9,636 bases of DNA, taken from assembly GCA_023452965.1 (NCBI GenBank), contig JAEXUU010000206.1:1-9636 (forward strand), read 5' to 3'. A program made the position numbers and the translations under genes. A model generated the notes under the pieces. It did no database searches, had not been told where the DNA came from, and saw only the letters and a program-made list of their open reading frames with translations. Below, in pieces: positions 1 to 6,172 of the stretch. The DNA comes from Pseudomonadota bacterium. Its GTDB lineage: Bacteria > Pseudomonadota > Alphaproteobacteria > Rhizobiales > Beijerinckiaceae. Each line of letters starts with the position of its first letter. Positions within the stretch are counted from its first letter, which is position 1.

Positions 1-408
1 GTCGACATGGCGAGCGGCACGATTGGCCTGAAGGCACGCTTCGACAATCTCGACAATGCACTCTGGCCCGGGCTTTCGGTCAACACGCGGATGCGGATCG
101 ACACGCTCAGGCAGGTCGTCGTCATCCCCGCGAACGGGGTGATGCATGGTCCTTCCGGCCTGTTCGCCTATGTCATCGGCGATGACGGCAAGGCGATCAC
201 CCAGCCGATCGAGGTCGCCAGCGACGATGAACGGGCGGTCGTTCTGTCAGGGCTCCGTGCCGGGCAGAAGATCGTGGTCGCCGGCCAATCGCGCCTGCAG
301 GATGGCGCTTCGGTCGATGCCAAACCGATGCCGGCCGATGCCGAGACGCCGCCGGCTCCAGGCGCAGCCGCGCAGAATGCGCCCGCCGCTGAACAGAAGG
401 CGCACTGA
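1..408 (+). CDS. RND efflux pump periplasmic adaptor (MdtA/HlyD family), C-terminal part
   Basis: This is the C-terminal ~135 residues of a membrane fusion (adaptor) protein, which links an RND inner-membrane pump to an outer-membrane channel in the periplasm. The frame is open to the left edge of the window, so the gene starts outside it; the ATG at position 7 is internal. The visible part begins with the GTIGLKARFDN...LWPG stretch typical of the last beta-barrel domain of MdtA-like adaptors, followed by the VVVIPANGV and GLFAYVI strands of the membrane-proximal domain. It ends in a low-complexity Ala/Pro/Glu-rich tail (about the last 35 residues), as is common in this family. The stop is 3 nt before the start of the RND permease gene, so the two are almost certainly co-transcribed and form one pump. 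Substrate cannot be told from this part. Confidence 0.9.
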   Translation, partial: VDMASGTIGLKARFDNLDNALWPGLSVNTRMRIDTLRQVVVIPANGVMHGPSGLFAYVIGDDGKAITQPIEVASDDERAVVLSGLRAGQKIVVAGQSRLQDGASVDAKPMPADAETPPAPGAAAQNAPAAEQKAH

Positions 409-411
409 GCC

Positions 412-3400
412 ATGGCCAGCAGCATCTCCACACCCTTCATCCGCTTTCCGATCGCGACGTCGCTGTTGATGGCCGGCCTCCTGCTCGTCGGGCTCGTCGC
501 CTACCCGCAATTGCCGGTGGCGCCCTTGCCGGAGGTCGATTTCCCCACGATCCAGGTCTCGGCCAACCTGCCCGGCGCCGATCCGGCCACCATGGCCGCG
601 ACGGTCGCGCAACCGCTGGAGTCCCAATTCGCGTTGATTCCGGGCGTTGCGGAAATGACGTCGTCGAGCCAGGCCAATTCGACCCAGATCACCCTCCAGT
701 TCGAGCTCTCGCGCAATATCGACGGCGCCGGCGCCGATGTGCTCGCCGCCATCAATGCGGCCTCCGGTCAGCTTCCCAAGAACCTGCCGAGCCCGCCGAC
801 CTATCGCAAGGTCAATCCGGCCGATGCGCCGATCCTGCTGCTAAGCGCCACCTCCGAGACCTTGCCGCTCACTCAGGTCTCCGACGAGGCCCTGACCAAG
901 CTCGCCCAGGCGATCAGCCAGATCGGTGGCGTCGGCCAGGTCAGTGTCGGCGGCCAGCAGACGCCGTCGATCCGGGTCCAGGTCGATCCGGCGAAACTGG
1001 CCGCCCGTGGACTGTCGCTGGAGGATGTGCGCGCGCCGCTCTCCGTGACGACGGTCAACAGCCCGAAAGGCACCATCAGCGGCGTCGCACGCTCGTATAC
1101 GATCTACGCCAATGACCAGCTCACCGACGCCAAGGACTGGAACGACGTCATCATCGCTTATCGCGACGGCAATCCTGTGCGCGTGCGCGACATCGGCCAG
1201 GCGGTCAGCGCCCCGCTCGACGATACGCAAGCCGGCTGGGCCGATGGCAAGCGCGGCGTCTTCCTGGTGATCTTCAAGCAGCCCGGGGCCAATGTCATCG
1301 CCACGGTCGACAAGGTCATGCAGGCTCTGCCGCACCTGACCGCCGGCATCTCGCCCGCCATCAAGATCGCGGTGCTGTCCGACCGGACGCAGACGATCCG
1401 CGCCGCGGTCAAGGACGTGAAGTTCACGCTCTTGGTGACGGTCGCTCTGGTGGTGCTGGTGATCTTCATCTTCCTGCGCAGCCTTTGGGCCACCATCATC
1501 CCGTCATTGACCGTGCCGCTCGCCCTGCTCGGCGCCTGCGCTCTGATGTGGTTCGCCGGCTACAGCCTCGACAACCTCTCGCTGATGGCGCTGACCATCG
1601 CCGTCGGTTTCGTCGTCGACGACGCCATCGTCATGCTGGAGAACATCACGCGCTATATCGAGGAGGGCGAGGAGCCGATGGATGCCGCCCTCAAGGGCGC
1701 GAGCGAGATCGGGTTCACCATCCTGTCGATCTCGATCTCCCTTGTCGCGGTGCTGATTCCGCTGCTGCTGATGGGCGGGATCATCGGCCGGCTGTTCCGC
1801 GAGTTCTCGGTCACGCTGGCGATGGCGATCCTGGTTTCCGCGGTGATCTCTCTGACCCTGACGCCGATGATGGCCTCGCGATTCATGAAGCCGCTTCGGG
1901 ACGTGCATCACGGCCGAATCTACCAGGCCAGCGACAAGCTGTTCCAGGCACTGCTCGGCGCCTACGAGCGCAGCCTCGACGTGGCGCTGCGCTTTCGCGC
2001 CGTCACGCTGATGGTGTTCTTCGCAACGCTCGCGCTCACCATCTATCTGTTCGTCATCATCCCGAAGGGCTTCTTTCCGCAGCAGGATACCGGCCTGATC
2101 ACCGGCGTGATCGAGACCGCGCAGGACACCTCCATCGCAGCCATGGCCAAGCATATGGAGGCGGTCGGCTCCATCGTGCTGAAGGATCCGGCGGTCGATC
2201 ACATGGCGATGCGCATGGGCGGGGCGGGCGGCACCCTCAATGACGGCACCATGTACATCACGCTGAAGCCGCGGGAGGAGCGTACGGCCTCGGCCGACGC
2301 GGTGATCCGCCGGCTGCGCGCGCAGACCGGCGCGCTGGAAGGCGCCAGCCTCTATCTTCAGGCGACGCAGGATGTGCGCGTCGGCGGCCGGTCCTCGCGG
2401 ACACAATTCCAGTTCACCTTGCAGGGAACCGACGTCGCCCAGCTCAACGAATGGGCGCCCAAGCTGCTCGACAGGATGAAGGCGATGCCGGAGCTGCGCG
2501 ATGTCGCCTCCGACCAGCAGGCGGCTGGCTCCACCCTGACCCTGGCGATCGACCGCGATCAGGCTGCCCGCTACGGGCTGACCCCGGACGTCATCGACGC
2601 GACGCTCTACGATGCGTTCGGACAACGCCAGATCGCCAGCTACGCGACGCAGCTTTCGACCTATTACGTGGTTCTGGAAGTACTGCCGGCGCTGCAGCAG
2701 AAGATCGCGACGCTCGACCGGATCTACCTGCGTTCGGCGACGACGGGCGGCAACGTGCCGCTCTCGGCCATCGCCAGATGGAGCACGGTGCCGGCGCAGC
2801 CGCTGGCGATCAACCACCAGGGCCAGTTCCCGGCAGTGACGATCTCCTTCAATCTGGCGCCGGGCATCGCACTGGGCCAGGCGACCGCAGCGATCGCCGC
2901 CCTGGAACAGGCGATGAACCTGCCTGCAACGATCACGACGTCCTTCCAGGGGACGGCACAGGCCTTCCAGGACTCGCTCGCATCGGTGCCGATGCTGATC
3001 GCGGCGGCGCTGGTCGTCGTCTACCTGATCCTCGGCATCCTCTACGAAAGCTATATCCACCCGCTCACCATCCTCTCGACCCTTCCTTCAGCCGGTGTCG
3101 GAGCGTTGGCCATCCTGCTGCTCTTCGGCTTCGATTTCAGCCTGATCGCGCTGATCGGCCTCATCCTGCTGATCGGCATCGTGAAGAAGAACGGGATCAT
3201 GATGATCGACTTCGCGATCGCAGCCGAGCGCGACCAGGGCCTGTCCTCGCTGGAGGCGATCAGGCGCGCCTGCCTGTTGCGCTTTCGCCCGATCCTGATG
3301 ACCACCATGGCCGCTCTCCTCGGCGGCGTGCCGCTGATGCTGGGCCACGGCACGGGTTCGGAAATCCGCCAGCCGCTCGGCTACGCCATGGTCGGCGGCC

Positions 3401-3549
3401 TCTTCGTCAGCCAGTTGCTGACCCTTTTCACGACGCCGGTGATCTATCTCTATCTCGACGCCTTCTCGAACTGGCTTGCTCCGAAGCATCGCGCAGAAGG
3501 CGCAGGGATGGACGAGCGGAGCCGGATGGCGACGAATACTGATGGCTAG
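412..3549 (+). CDS. RND multidrug efflux permease, HAE-1 family, MdtC-like
   Basis: A complete 1045-residue RND permease: a proton-driven trimeric inner-membrane pump that captures drugs or other amphiphiles from the periplasm and passes them to the adaptor and outer-membrane channel. Length is normal for the family. The N-terminal helix (about 11-31) is followed by the conserved LPVAPLPEVDFPTI stretch, then a large periplasmic loop, helices 2-6 from about 335, a second loop (about 560-860) and helices 8-12. Proton-relay residues are present: the adjacent aspartates D403/D404 in VVDDAIVMLEN (helix 4), K926 in VKKNGIMMIDF (helix 10), and RFRPILMTT (957-965, helix 11). Sequence recalled for E. 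coli MdtC matches closely along the length, e.g. HPLTILSTLPSAGVGAL and NHQG. The ATG at 412 follows the adaptor stop by 3 nt, with an AAGG inside the adaptor end as ribosome site. Unlike mdtABC, the permease follows the adaptor directly. Confidence 0.95.
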   Translation: MASSISTPFIRFPIATSLLMAGLLLVGLVAYPQLPVAPLPEVDFPTIQVSANLPGADPATMAATVAQPLESQFALIPGVAEMTSSSQANSTQITLQFELSRNIDGAGADVLAAINAASGQLPKNLPSPPTYRKVNPADAPILLLSATSETLPLTQVSDEALTKLAQAISQIGGVGQVSVGGQQTPSIRVQVDPAKLAARGLSLEDVRAPLSVTTVNSPKGTISGVARSYTIYANDQLTDAKDWNDVIIAYRDGNPVRVRDIGQAVSAPLDDTQAGWADGKRGVFLVIFKQPGANVIATVDKVMQALPHLTAGISPAIKIAVLSDRTQTIRAAVKDVKFTLLVTVALVVLVIFIFLRSLWATIIPSLTVPLALLGACALMWFAGYSLDNLSLMALTIAVGFVVDDAIVMLENITRYIEEGEEPMDAALKGASEIGFTILSISISLVAVLIPLLLMGGIIGRLFREFSVTLAMAILVSAVISLTLTPMMASRFMKPLRDVHHGRIYQASDKLFQALLGAYERSLDVALRFRAVTLMVFFATLALTIYLFVIIPKGFFPQQDTGLITGVIETAQDTSIAAMAKHMEAVGSIVLKDPAVDHMAMRMGGAGGTLNDGTMYITLKPREERTASADAVIRRLRAQTGALEGASLYLQATQDVRVGGRSSRTQFQFTLQGTDVAQLNEWAPKLLDRMKAMPELRDVASDQQAAGSTLTLAIDRDQAARYGLTPDVIDATLYDAFGQRQIASYATQLSTYYVVLEVLPALQQKIATLDRIYLRSATTGGNVPLSAIARWSTVPAQPLAINHQGQFPAVTISFNLAPGIALGQATAAIAALEQAMNLPATITTSFQGTAQAFQDSLASVPMLIAAALVVVYLILGILYESYIHPLTILSTLPSAGVGALAILLLFGFDFSLIALIGLILLIGIVKKNGIMMIDFAIAAERDQGLSSLEAIRRACLLRFRPILMTTMAALLGGVPLMLGHGTGSEIRQPLGYAMVGGLFVSQLLTLFTTPVIYLYLDAFSNWLAPKHRAEGAGMDERSRMATNTDG

Positions 3550-3551
3550 CA

Positions 3552-3566
3552 GCGGCTGATAGCCGC
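3552..3566 (+). terminator. Small hairpin after the RND permease gene
   Basis: A six-base-pair stem (GCGGCT / AGCCGC) with a 3-nt loop starts 3 nt after the permease stop codon. It is not followed by a T run, so it is at best a weak or rho-assisted terminator or an mRNA 3' end stabiliser. The position, between two convergent genes, fits such a role. The rest of the 3550-3672 gap shows no other feature. Confidence 0.35.
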
Positions 3567-3672
3567 GATACGACGGAGACGAGTCGACAAATCGGGTAGT
3601 GGCTGTTGGATCTCGGCCAGATCCCTGGATTCTAGACCCGGTCAGCAGCAGTGCCGTTCAGTGCAGCTGGAG

Positions 3673-4677
3673 TCAGCGCGCCGCTGCGGGCAAGCTTGAA
3701 ACGCCACCGGACGGTGCCCCGATGGTCTGGGCGACAAGTCGGTACTTGACGATCGTCAATGCGAGACCTCGGGCCCAGTCGACAAGGTCATTCCATGGGT
3801 CGACGATCCGTCCGGTTGCGGACAGGAAGGTGACGACGGTGGCGATCTCGGTCCGACCTTGGACGACCAGCACGCAGCCGATGCCGAGCACGAGCAGGCT
3901 GCCGAGGGAATAGGTCAGGTTCATCAGGAAGTTGAGAGCAAATTTGGTCTCGAACATGCCGAGGTTGAGCGTGAACACCTCGTCGAGGCGGCGCGCGCTG
4001 GATTCAGCTCGCGACCGTGACAGGATTTCTTCGCCGAAGCGCCGCAGAGTGCGGGTGCGCTGTGCCACGCGGCGGTTGATGGCTCGCTGCATCACCGGCA
4101 CGAACACGAATTGCGGCGTCAGGATCAGAAGGCTGACTGACATCATCCTCAGGTCGAGGACGGCGAGATAGGCAAAGACGCTCGCCAGAAAGCCGATCTC
4201 GACAATTGGAAGGCTGAGGCTTGAACCGACGAAGGCGCCGATGTCGTCGGCTTCCGCGAGGATCATCGCGAGGCCGGTGCCATTGCTGAGCGCCAAGTCG
4301 TCGACCTGCAGGTTCTCCAACTTGCGCGTCACCACGAGGCGCAGATCCCGGGTCGCGCATTCGCCGAGCCAGGCTCGGTAGACGTTCATGGCGAGCTTCG
4401 CCGACCCGAACGTCAGAATGATCGCAAATTGCAGCCCGGCGAGCCTCAGGATGGCGGCGAGGCGGCCGGCATGGACGGCGGTGTCGATGATGCGACGCTG
4501 CGTTTCGATCGGGGCGGCGTTGAGCAGGAAGACCGCAACTGAAAGGGCGCAAACCGCGACCTGATGCCAGCCGCCCGACCACAGCACGAAGCGGGCGAGC
4601 GAAGAGGGCAGCGGCGGGTCCTGCGCATGAGGGCGAGGGGGCTCCGCTATCGACGCGATGAGCTGCGATAACATCAT
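3673..4677 (-). CDS. ABC exporter-type transmembrane domain protein without an ATPase domain
   Basis: A 334-residue inner-membrane protein matching the six-helix membrane domain of type I ABC exporters (ABC_membrane fold). Hydrophobic segments lie at about 40-55, 73-97, 151-173, 178-196, 251-272 and 277-292. Family-like features are the QRRIIDTAV stretch after helix 1, the NVYRAWLGECATRDLR stretch after helix 2, and GSSLSLPIVEIGFL in helix 3. In usual half-transporters (570-600 residues) an ATPase domain with Walker A, signature and Walker B follows; here the protein stops at VKYRLVAQTIGAPSGG, about where that linker would start, and none of those motifs is present in the protein or in the following bases. 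It may pair with an ATPase encoded elsewhere, act without ATP, or be a remnant. The start chosen (4677) has GAGG 8 nt upstream; an in-frame ATG at 4710 would add 11 residues but has a poorer site. Substrate unknown. Confidence 0.75.
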   Translation of the reverse strand: MMLSQLIASIAEPPRPHAQDPPLPSSLARFVLWSGGWHQVAVCALSVAVFLLNAAPIETQRRIIDTAVHAGRLAAILRLAGLQFAIILTFGSAKLAMNVYRAWLGECATRDLRLVVTRKLENLQVDDLALSNGTGLAMILAEADDIGAFVGSSLSLPIVEIGFLASVFAYLAVLDLRMMSVSLLILTPQFVFVPVMQRAINRRVAQRTRTLRRFGEEILSRSRAESSARRLDEVFTLNLGMFETKFALNFLMNLTYSLGSLLVLGIGCVLVVQGRTEIATVVTFLSATGRIVDPWNDLVDWARGLALTIVKYRLVAQTIGAPSGGVSSLPAAAR

Positions 4678-4710
4678 GGCGAAAGCCTCATGGAACGAGG
4701 ACTGCCACAT

Positions 4711-4866
4711 CTTGAGGCCGCCCTGTGCGCAGGTCGGCCAGCACCTCGCTCGCCTGCTTCAGCAGGCAGACGGTCGTCCTGGTTGCGATGCCGGTTTTCG
4801 CTTCCTGATGTCGTGGGTGCCGGACTTGCAGGGCGCGCCGGCCAAGAAAGCAAATCTGTGAACGTC
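4711..4866. other. Intergenic stretch upstream of the ABC membrane-domain gene
   Basis: This ~155-bp stretch separates the minus-strand small exported protein and its terminator from the minus-strand ABC membrane-domain gene. It should carry the promoter of the latter, since the hairpin at 4867-4891 would end transcription from upstream. I could not pick out a convincing -35/-10 pair. Short open frames cross it on both strands, but none has a good ribosome site or a recognisable motif. Confidence 0.4.
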
Positions 4867-4891
4867 AAAATGGGGCCGCCATGGCGACCCC
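4867..4891 (-). terminator. Rho-independent-type terminator of the small exported protein gene
   Basis: Read on the minus strand, GGGGTCGCCATGGCGGCCCC can fold into a stem of GGGG/CCCC and CGC(C)/(G)GCG joined by one T-G wobble, with a tight CATG loop. It is followed by ATTTTG, a short T run. It lies 20 nt beyond the stop codon of the 74-residue minus-strand gene, where a terminator is expected. The T run is short, so efficiency may be partial. Confidence 0.6.
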
Positions 4892-4911
4892 GACTTCAGG
4901 ATGTGAAGCCT

Positions 4912-5136
4912 TTAGTTGTGGTGTGGCAGCGCAGTCGGCGCGACATGCTGGCGAAGCTCCAAGTCCTTGAAGCGCTGATGGTAGGCGCGATACTGGCGCT
5001 GCTCTGCGAGGGCGCGCGCGCTTTGGGCTTGCTCGTGCACGATGCTTTCGGCGCCGAGTTCGGCTGCTTTTGCGTCCAATGTCAGCCCCCACATTGCGAG
5101 TAGCCCTGCGACCAGAAATATCCTCTGAACGGTCAT
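4912..5136 (-). CDS. Small exported protein of unknown function (74 residues)
   Basis: I do not recognise a family. The protein starts with a clear Sec signal peptide: a short basic n-region (MTVQR), a hydrophobic core IFLVAGLLAMWGL, and a likely signal peptidase I site after DAKA (residue 24). The mature part would be only about 50 residues, highly charged, cysteine-free and probably helical, with many Glu, Gln, Arg and Ala residues (for example AESIVHEQAQSARALAEQRQ), ending in LPHHN. It would act in the periplasm or outside the cell. The start is well supported: AAAGGAGGT lies 5 nt before the ATG, the best Shine-Dalgarno in the window. A hairpin with a T run follows the stop. It is transcribed away from the Cys-rich small protein at 5471 and shares the intergenic region with it; the ABC membrane-domain gene lies downstream on the same strand but beyond the terminator. 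High confidence that it is a gene, none on its function. Confidence 0.75.
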   Translation of the reverse strand: MTVQRIFLVAGLLAMWGLTLDAKAAELGAESIVHEQAQSARALAEQRQYRAYHQRFKDLELRQHVAPTALPHHN

Positions 5137-5141
5137 GGTCG

Positions 5142-5150
5142 ACCTCCTTT
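5142..5150 (-). promoter_or_regulatory. Near-perfect Shine-Dalgarno of the small exported protein
   Basis: On the minus strand the bases read AAAGGAGGT, complementary to the 3' end of 16S rRNA, with a 5-nt spacer to the ATG at 5136. This decides the start codon and argues for high translation. Confidence 0.85.
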
Positions 5151-5322
5151 GGTGGAGTTCTGCGCCGGCATTCTCCTGCCTGGCTCCCCCAAACTACAGC
5201 TCTCGGGCCGGTGCTGACATGCAAATCAACGTGATTTCAGAAGAAGGCGAAGTGTCTCATAGGCACTATCGCTCCCAAAGCTTAGCGCTTGGATGGATCG
5301 TGCATTAATTCTGGATTAAAAA

Positions 5323-5350
5323 TTCGTAACATTGCACAAATATCTGTCAA
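5323..5350 (-). promoter_or_regulatory. Candidate sigma-70-type promoter for the small exported protein
   Basis: On the minus strand there is a consensus -35 hexamer TTGACA (5345-5350), a 16-nt AT-rich spacer and a weak -10 hexamer TACGAA (5323-5328). It would give a leader of roughly 180 nt before the ATG at 5136. The -35 is exact but the -10 is poor, so this is only a candidate. Confidence 0.3.
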
Positions 5351-5410
5351 ATTACTTCTGCGCCAATGCTTTGTTGATTGTTGCTGCCCGCATGAAACGC
5401 CATTTAGAAG

Positions 5411-5433
5411 CGGCACGACACGTGTTGGTGCCG
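5411..5433. promoter_or_regulatory. Inverted repeat upstream of the Cys-rich protein gene, possible operator
   Basis: The arms CGGCAC (5411-5416) and GTGCCG (5428-5433) are perfect inverted copies separated by 11 nt. Inside them sits an 8-bp palindrome ACACGTGT (5418-5425), offset from the outer centre by half a base. It lies 37 nt before the ATG at 5471, in a position where a regulator site or a leader hairpin could control that gene. No regulator is encoded in the window. Confidence 0.35.
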
Positions 5434-5470
5434 TTGCAGAGGTAGGCTTCGTCAACCGCGGAGAATTCCT

Positions 5471-5803
5471 ATGCTTGATACAACCGCATGTTTCGCCCGG
5501 ATTCAGCCTGCACCGCGCCTGAACCGGGGTATCGCAGCCATGGCCGCCGTCGGCCTGCTAGGCATGGTGATCGCATCGCCTGCGATAGCGGGGACGGCCG
5601 AATGGGGGCCTGGCTGCAATTTCAGCGCAGCGCCGCAAGGCTATGGTGACCAGATCCGCTACAACAATTGCATCCGTCAGAGCGACTGTCAGCAACTCGC
5701 AAACGCGGCGGGCCAGAGGATCGTTAGCTCCGGATGCTTCTGGGTCGACCCCGACCCCGTGGCAGCACGGATGCCTGCGCATGGAACTCGCTTGATGCGA
5801 TGA
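5471..5803 (+). CDS. Small exported protein with four cysteines, function unknown (110 residues)
   Basis: I do not recognise a family. The first ~40 residues form a long signal peptide: an n-region with two arginine-containing patches, a hydrophobic core IAAMAAVGLLGMVI, and a likely cleavage site after SPAIA (residue 40). The mature part (~70 residues) holds cysteines at 49, 67, 73 and 89, an even number that would allow two disulfide bonds in the periplasm or outside. It is also rich in polar and aromatic residues (EWGPGCNF, GYGDQIRYNNC, SGCFWVDPDP). The ATG at 5471 is preceded by GGAG with a 7-nt spacer; a second in-frame ATG at 5540 lacks a comparable site and would remove most of the n-region. 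A 12-bp hairpin follows the stop. The gene diverges from the small exported protein at 5136. The last ~15 residues (after DPDPV) look less protein-like, so a C-terminal frameshift is possible but not shown. Confidence 0.65.
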   Translation: MLDTTACFARIQPAPRLNRGIAAMAAVGLLGMVIASPAIAGTAEWGPGCNFSAAPQGYGDQIRYNNCIRQSDCQQLANAAGQRIVSSGCFWVDPDPVAARMPAHGTRLMR

Positions 5804-5814
5804 TCACATGGACA

Positions 5815-5851
5815 CCCGAGAGCCGGGCACCTATCCAGGCCGGCTCTCGGG
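5815..5851 (+). terminator. Perfect 12-bp hairpin after the Cys-rich protein gene
   Basis: The arm CCCGAGAGCCGG (5815-5826) is repeated exactly in inverted form as CCGGCTCTCGGG (5840-5851), with a 13-nt loop. It starts 11 nt after the stop codon at 5801-5803. No T run follows on either strand, so it may be an mRNA 3' end stabiliser or a rho-assisted terminator rather than a classical intrinsic one. Confidence 0.5.
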
Positions 5852-6172
5852 GCGGAAAGCTCTGGCTTCCGGCCATCTCCGGCTGAACCATGGTGCCCTC
5901 GCTGTTGCAGGATGGCCGCGGGTTGAGCATTCCGGCAGGCTATTACCGCGAATGGCTCGTCGTTCCATCCAGCCGGCTGGCGTTGGATGGCCGCTATCGG
6001 AGCTCCGCCAAGGTCGTCTTCTGGCGCAAGCGTGAGATTGCCTCGTCTTGCAGCCATGGCGTCAATCGGAGGAACAGCTGCTAGCTAGCGCGGCGCGCTT
6101 TGCATCGGTGCAGGAGAATTGACGAGTCGGCGTCTCGAGCTCGGAACGCCATGTCGACATCTCGGGGTATGC
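5852..6172. other. Non-coding stretch between the Cys-rich protein and the autotransporter end
   Basis: I see no convincing gene in these ~320 bp. The longest plausible frame is 5890-6084 (plus, 64 codons, with a stretch such as PAGYYREWLVVPSSRLALDG), but it has no ribosome site and no recognisable family. Small dyads are present: CCATCCA at 5965-5971 against TGGATGG at 5984-5990 around CCAGCCGGCTGG, and AGCGC/GCGCT at 6087-6099 followed by TT. Confidence 0.5.
6129..6150 (-). terminator. Imperfect dyad after the autotransporter gene
   Basis: On the minus strand, 22 to 44 nt beyond the autotransporter stop, GGCGTTCCGAG is followed directly by its imperfect inverted copy CTCGAGACGCC (one mismatch, one wobble). 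It could fold into a hairpin that ends the long transcript, but there is no T run after it, so it is a weak call. Confidence 0.25.

Larger units (their letters stand above)
5137..5470. other. Divergent intergenic region, locally AT-rich
   Basis: This 334-bp gap separates the start codons of two divergent small exported protein genes and must carry promoters for both. Counting by eye, positions 5281-5400 have 49 G or C of 120 (41 percent), in clear contrast to the GC-rich coding regions on either side. It contains a candidate minus-strand promoter (5323-5350) and an inverted repeat (5411-5433). An open frame from 5289 crosses it on the plus strand but has no ribosome site and overlaps the 5471 gene, so I do not call it. 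Confidence 0.6.

Noticed and set aside
1..6. GTCGAC palindrome at the very start of the window
   Set aside because: It lies in the coding frame of the adaptor (Val-Asp) and the same hexamer pattern occurs elsewhere in GC-rich DNA, so it need not mark a boundary.
1504..3060. A 518-codon antisense frame and a 363-codon sense frame (2451-3542) inside the RND permease
   Set aside because: Both overlap a full-length permease with all family motifs. Their Arg/Asp/His-rich composition is typical of shadow frames in GC-rich DNA.
4658..4861. Short plus-strand and minus-strand frames between the ABC gene and the small exported gene
   Set aside because: There is no ribosome site and no recognisable motif. 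A minus-strand stretch ending at about 4691 (KTGIATRTTVCLLKQASEVL) looks mildly protein-like but has no start codon after the stop at about 4867.
4865..5224. A 119-codon minus-strand frame overlapping the small exported protein
   Set aside because: It overlaps a frame with a perfect ribosome site and a clear signal peptide. Its own sequence is Arg-rich and has no such support.
5289..5522. A 77-codon plus-strand frame across the divergent region
   Set aside because: It has no ribosome site, runs through AT-rich promoter DNA and overlaps the better supported gene at 5471. The CCC run in it is likely chance.
6081..6089. CTAGCTAGC palindrome, thought of as an insertion scar
   Set aside because: It is short, has no matching partner as a target duplication and no transposase remnant nearby.
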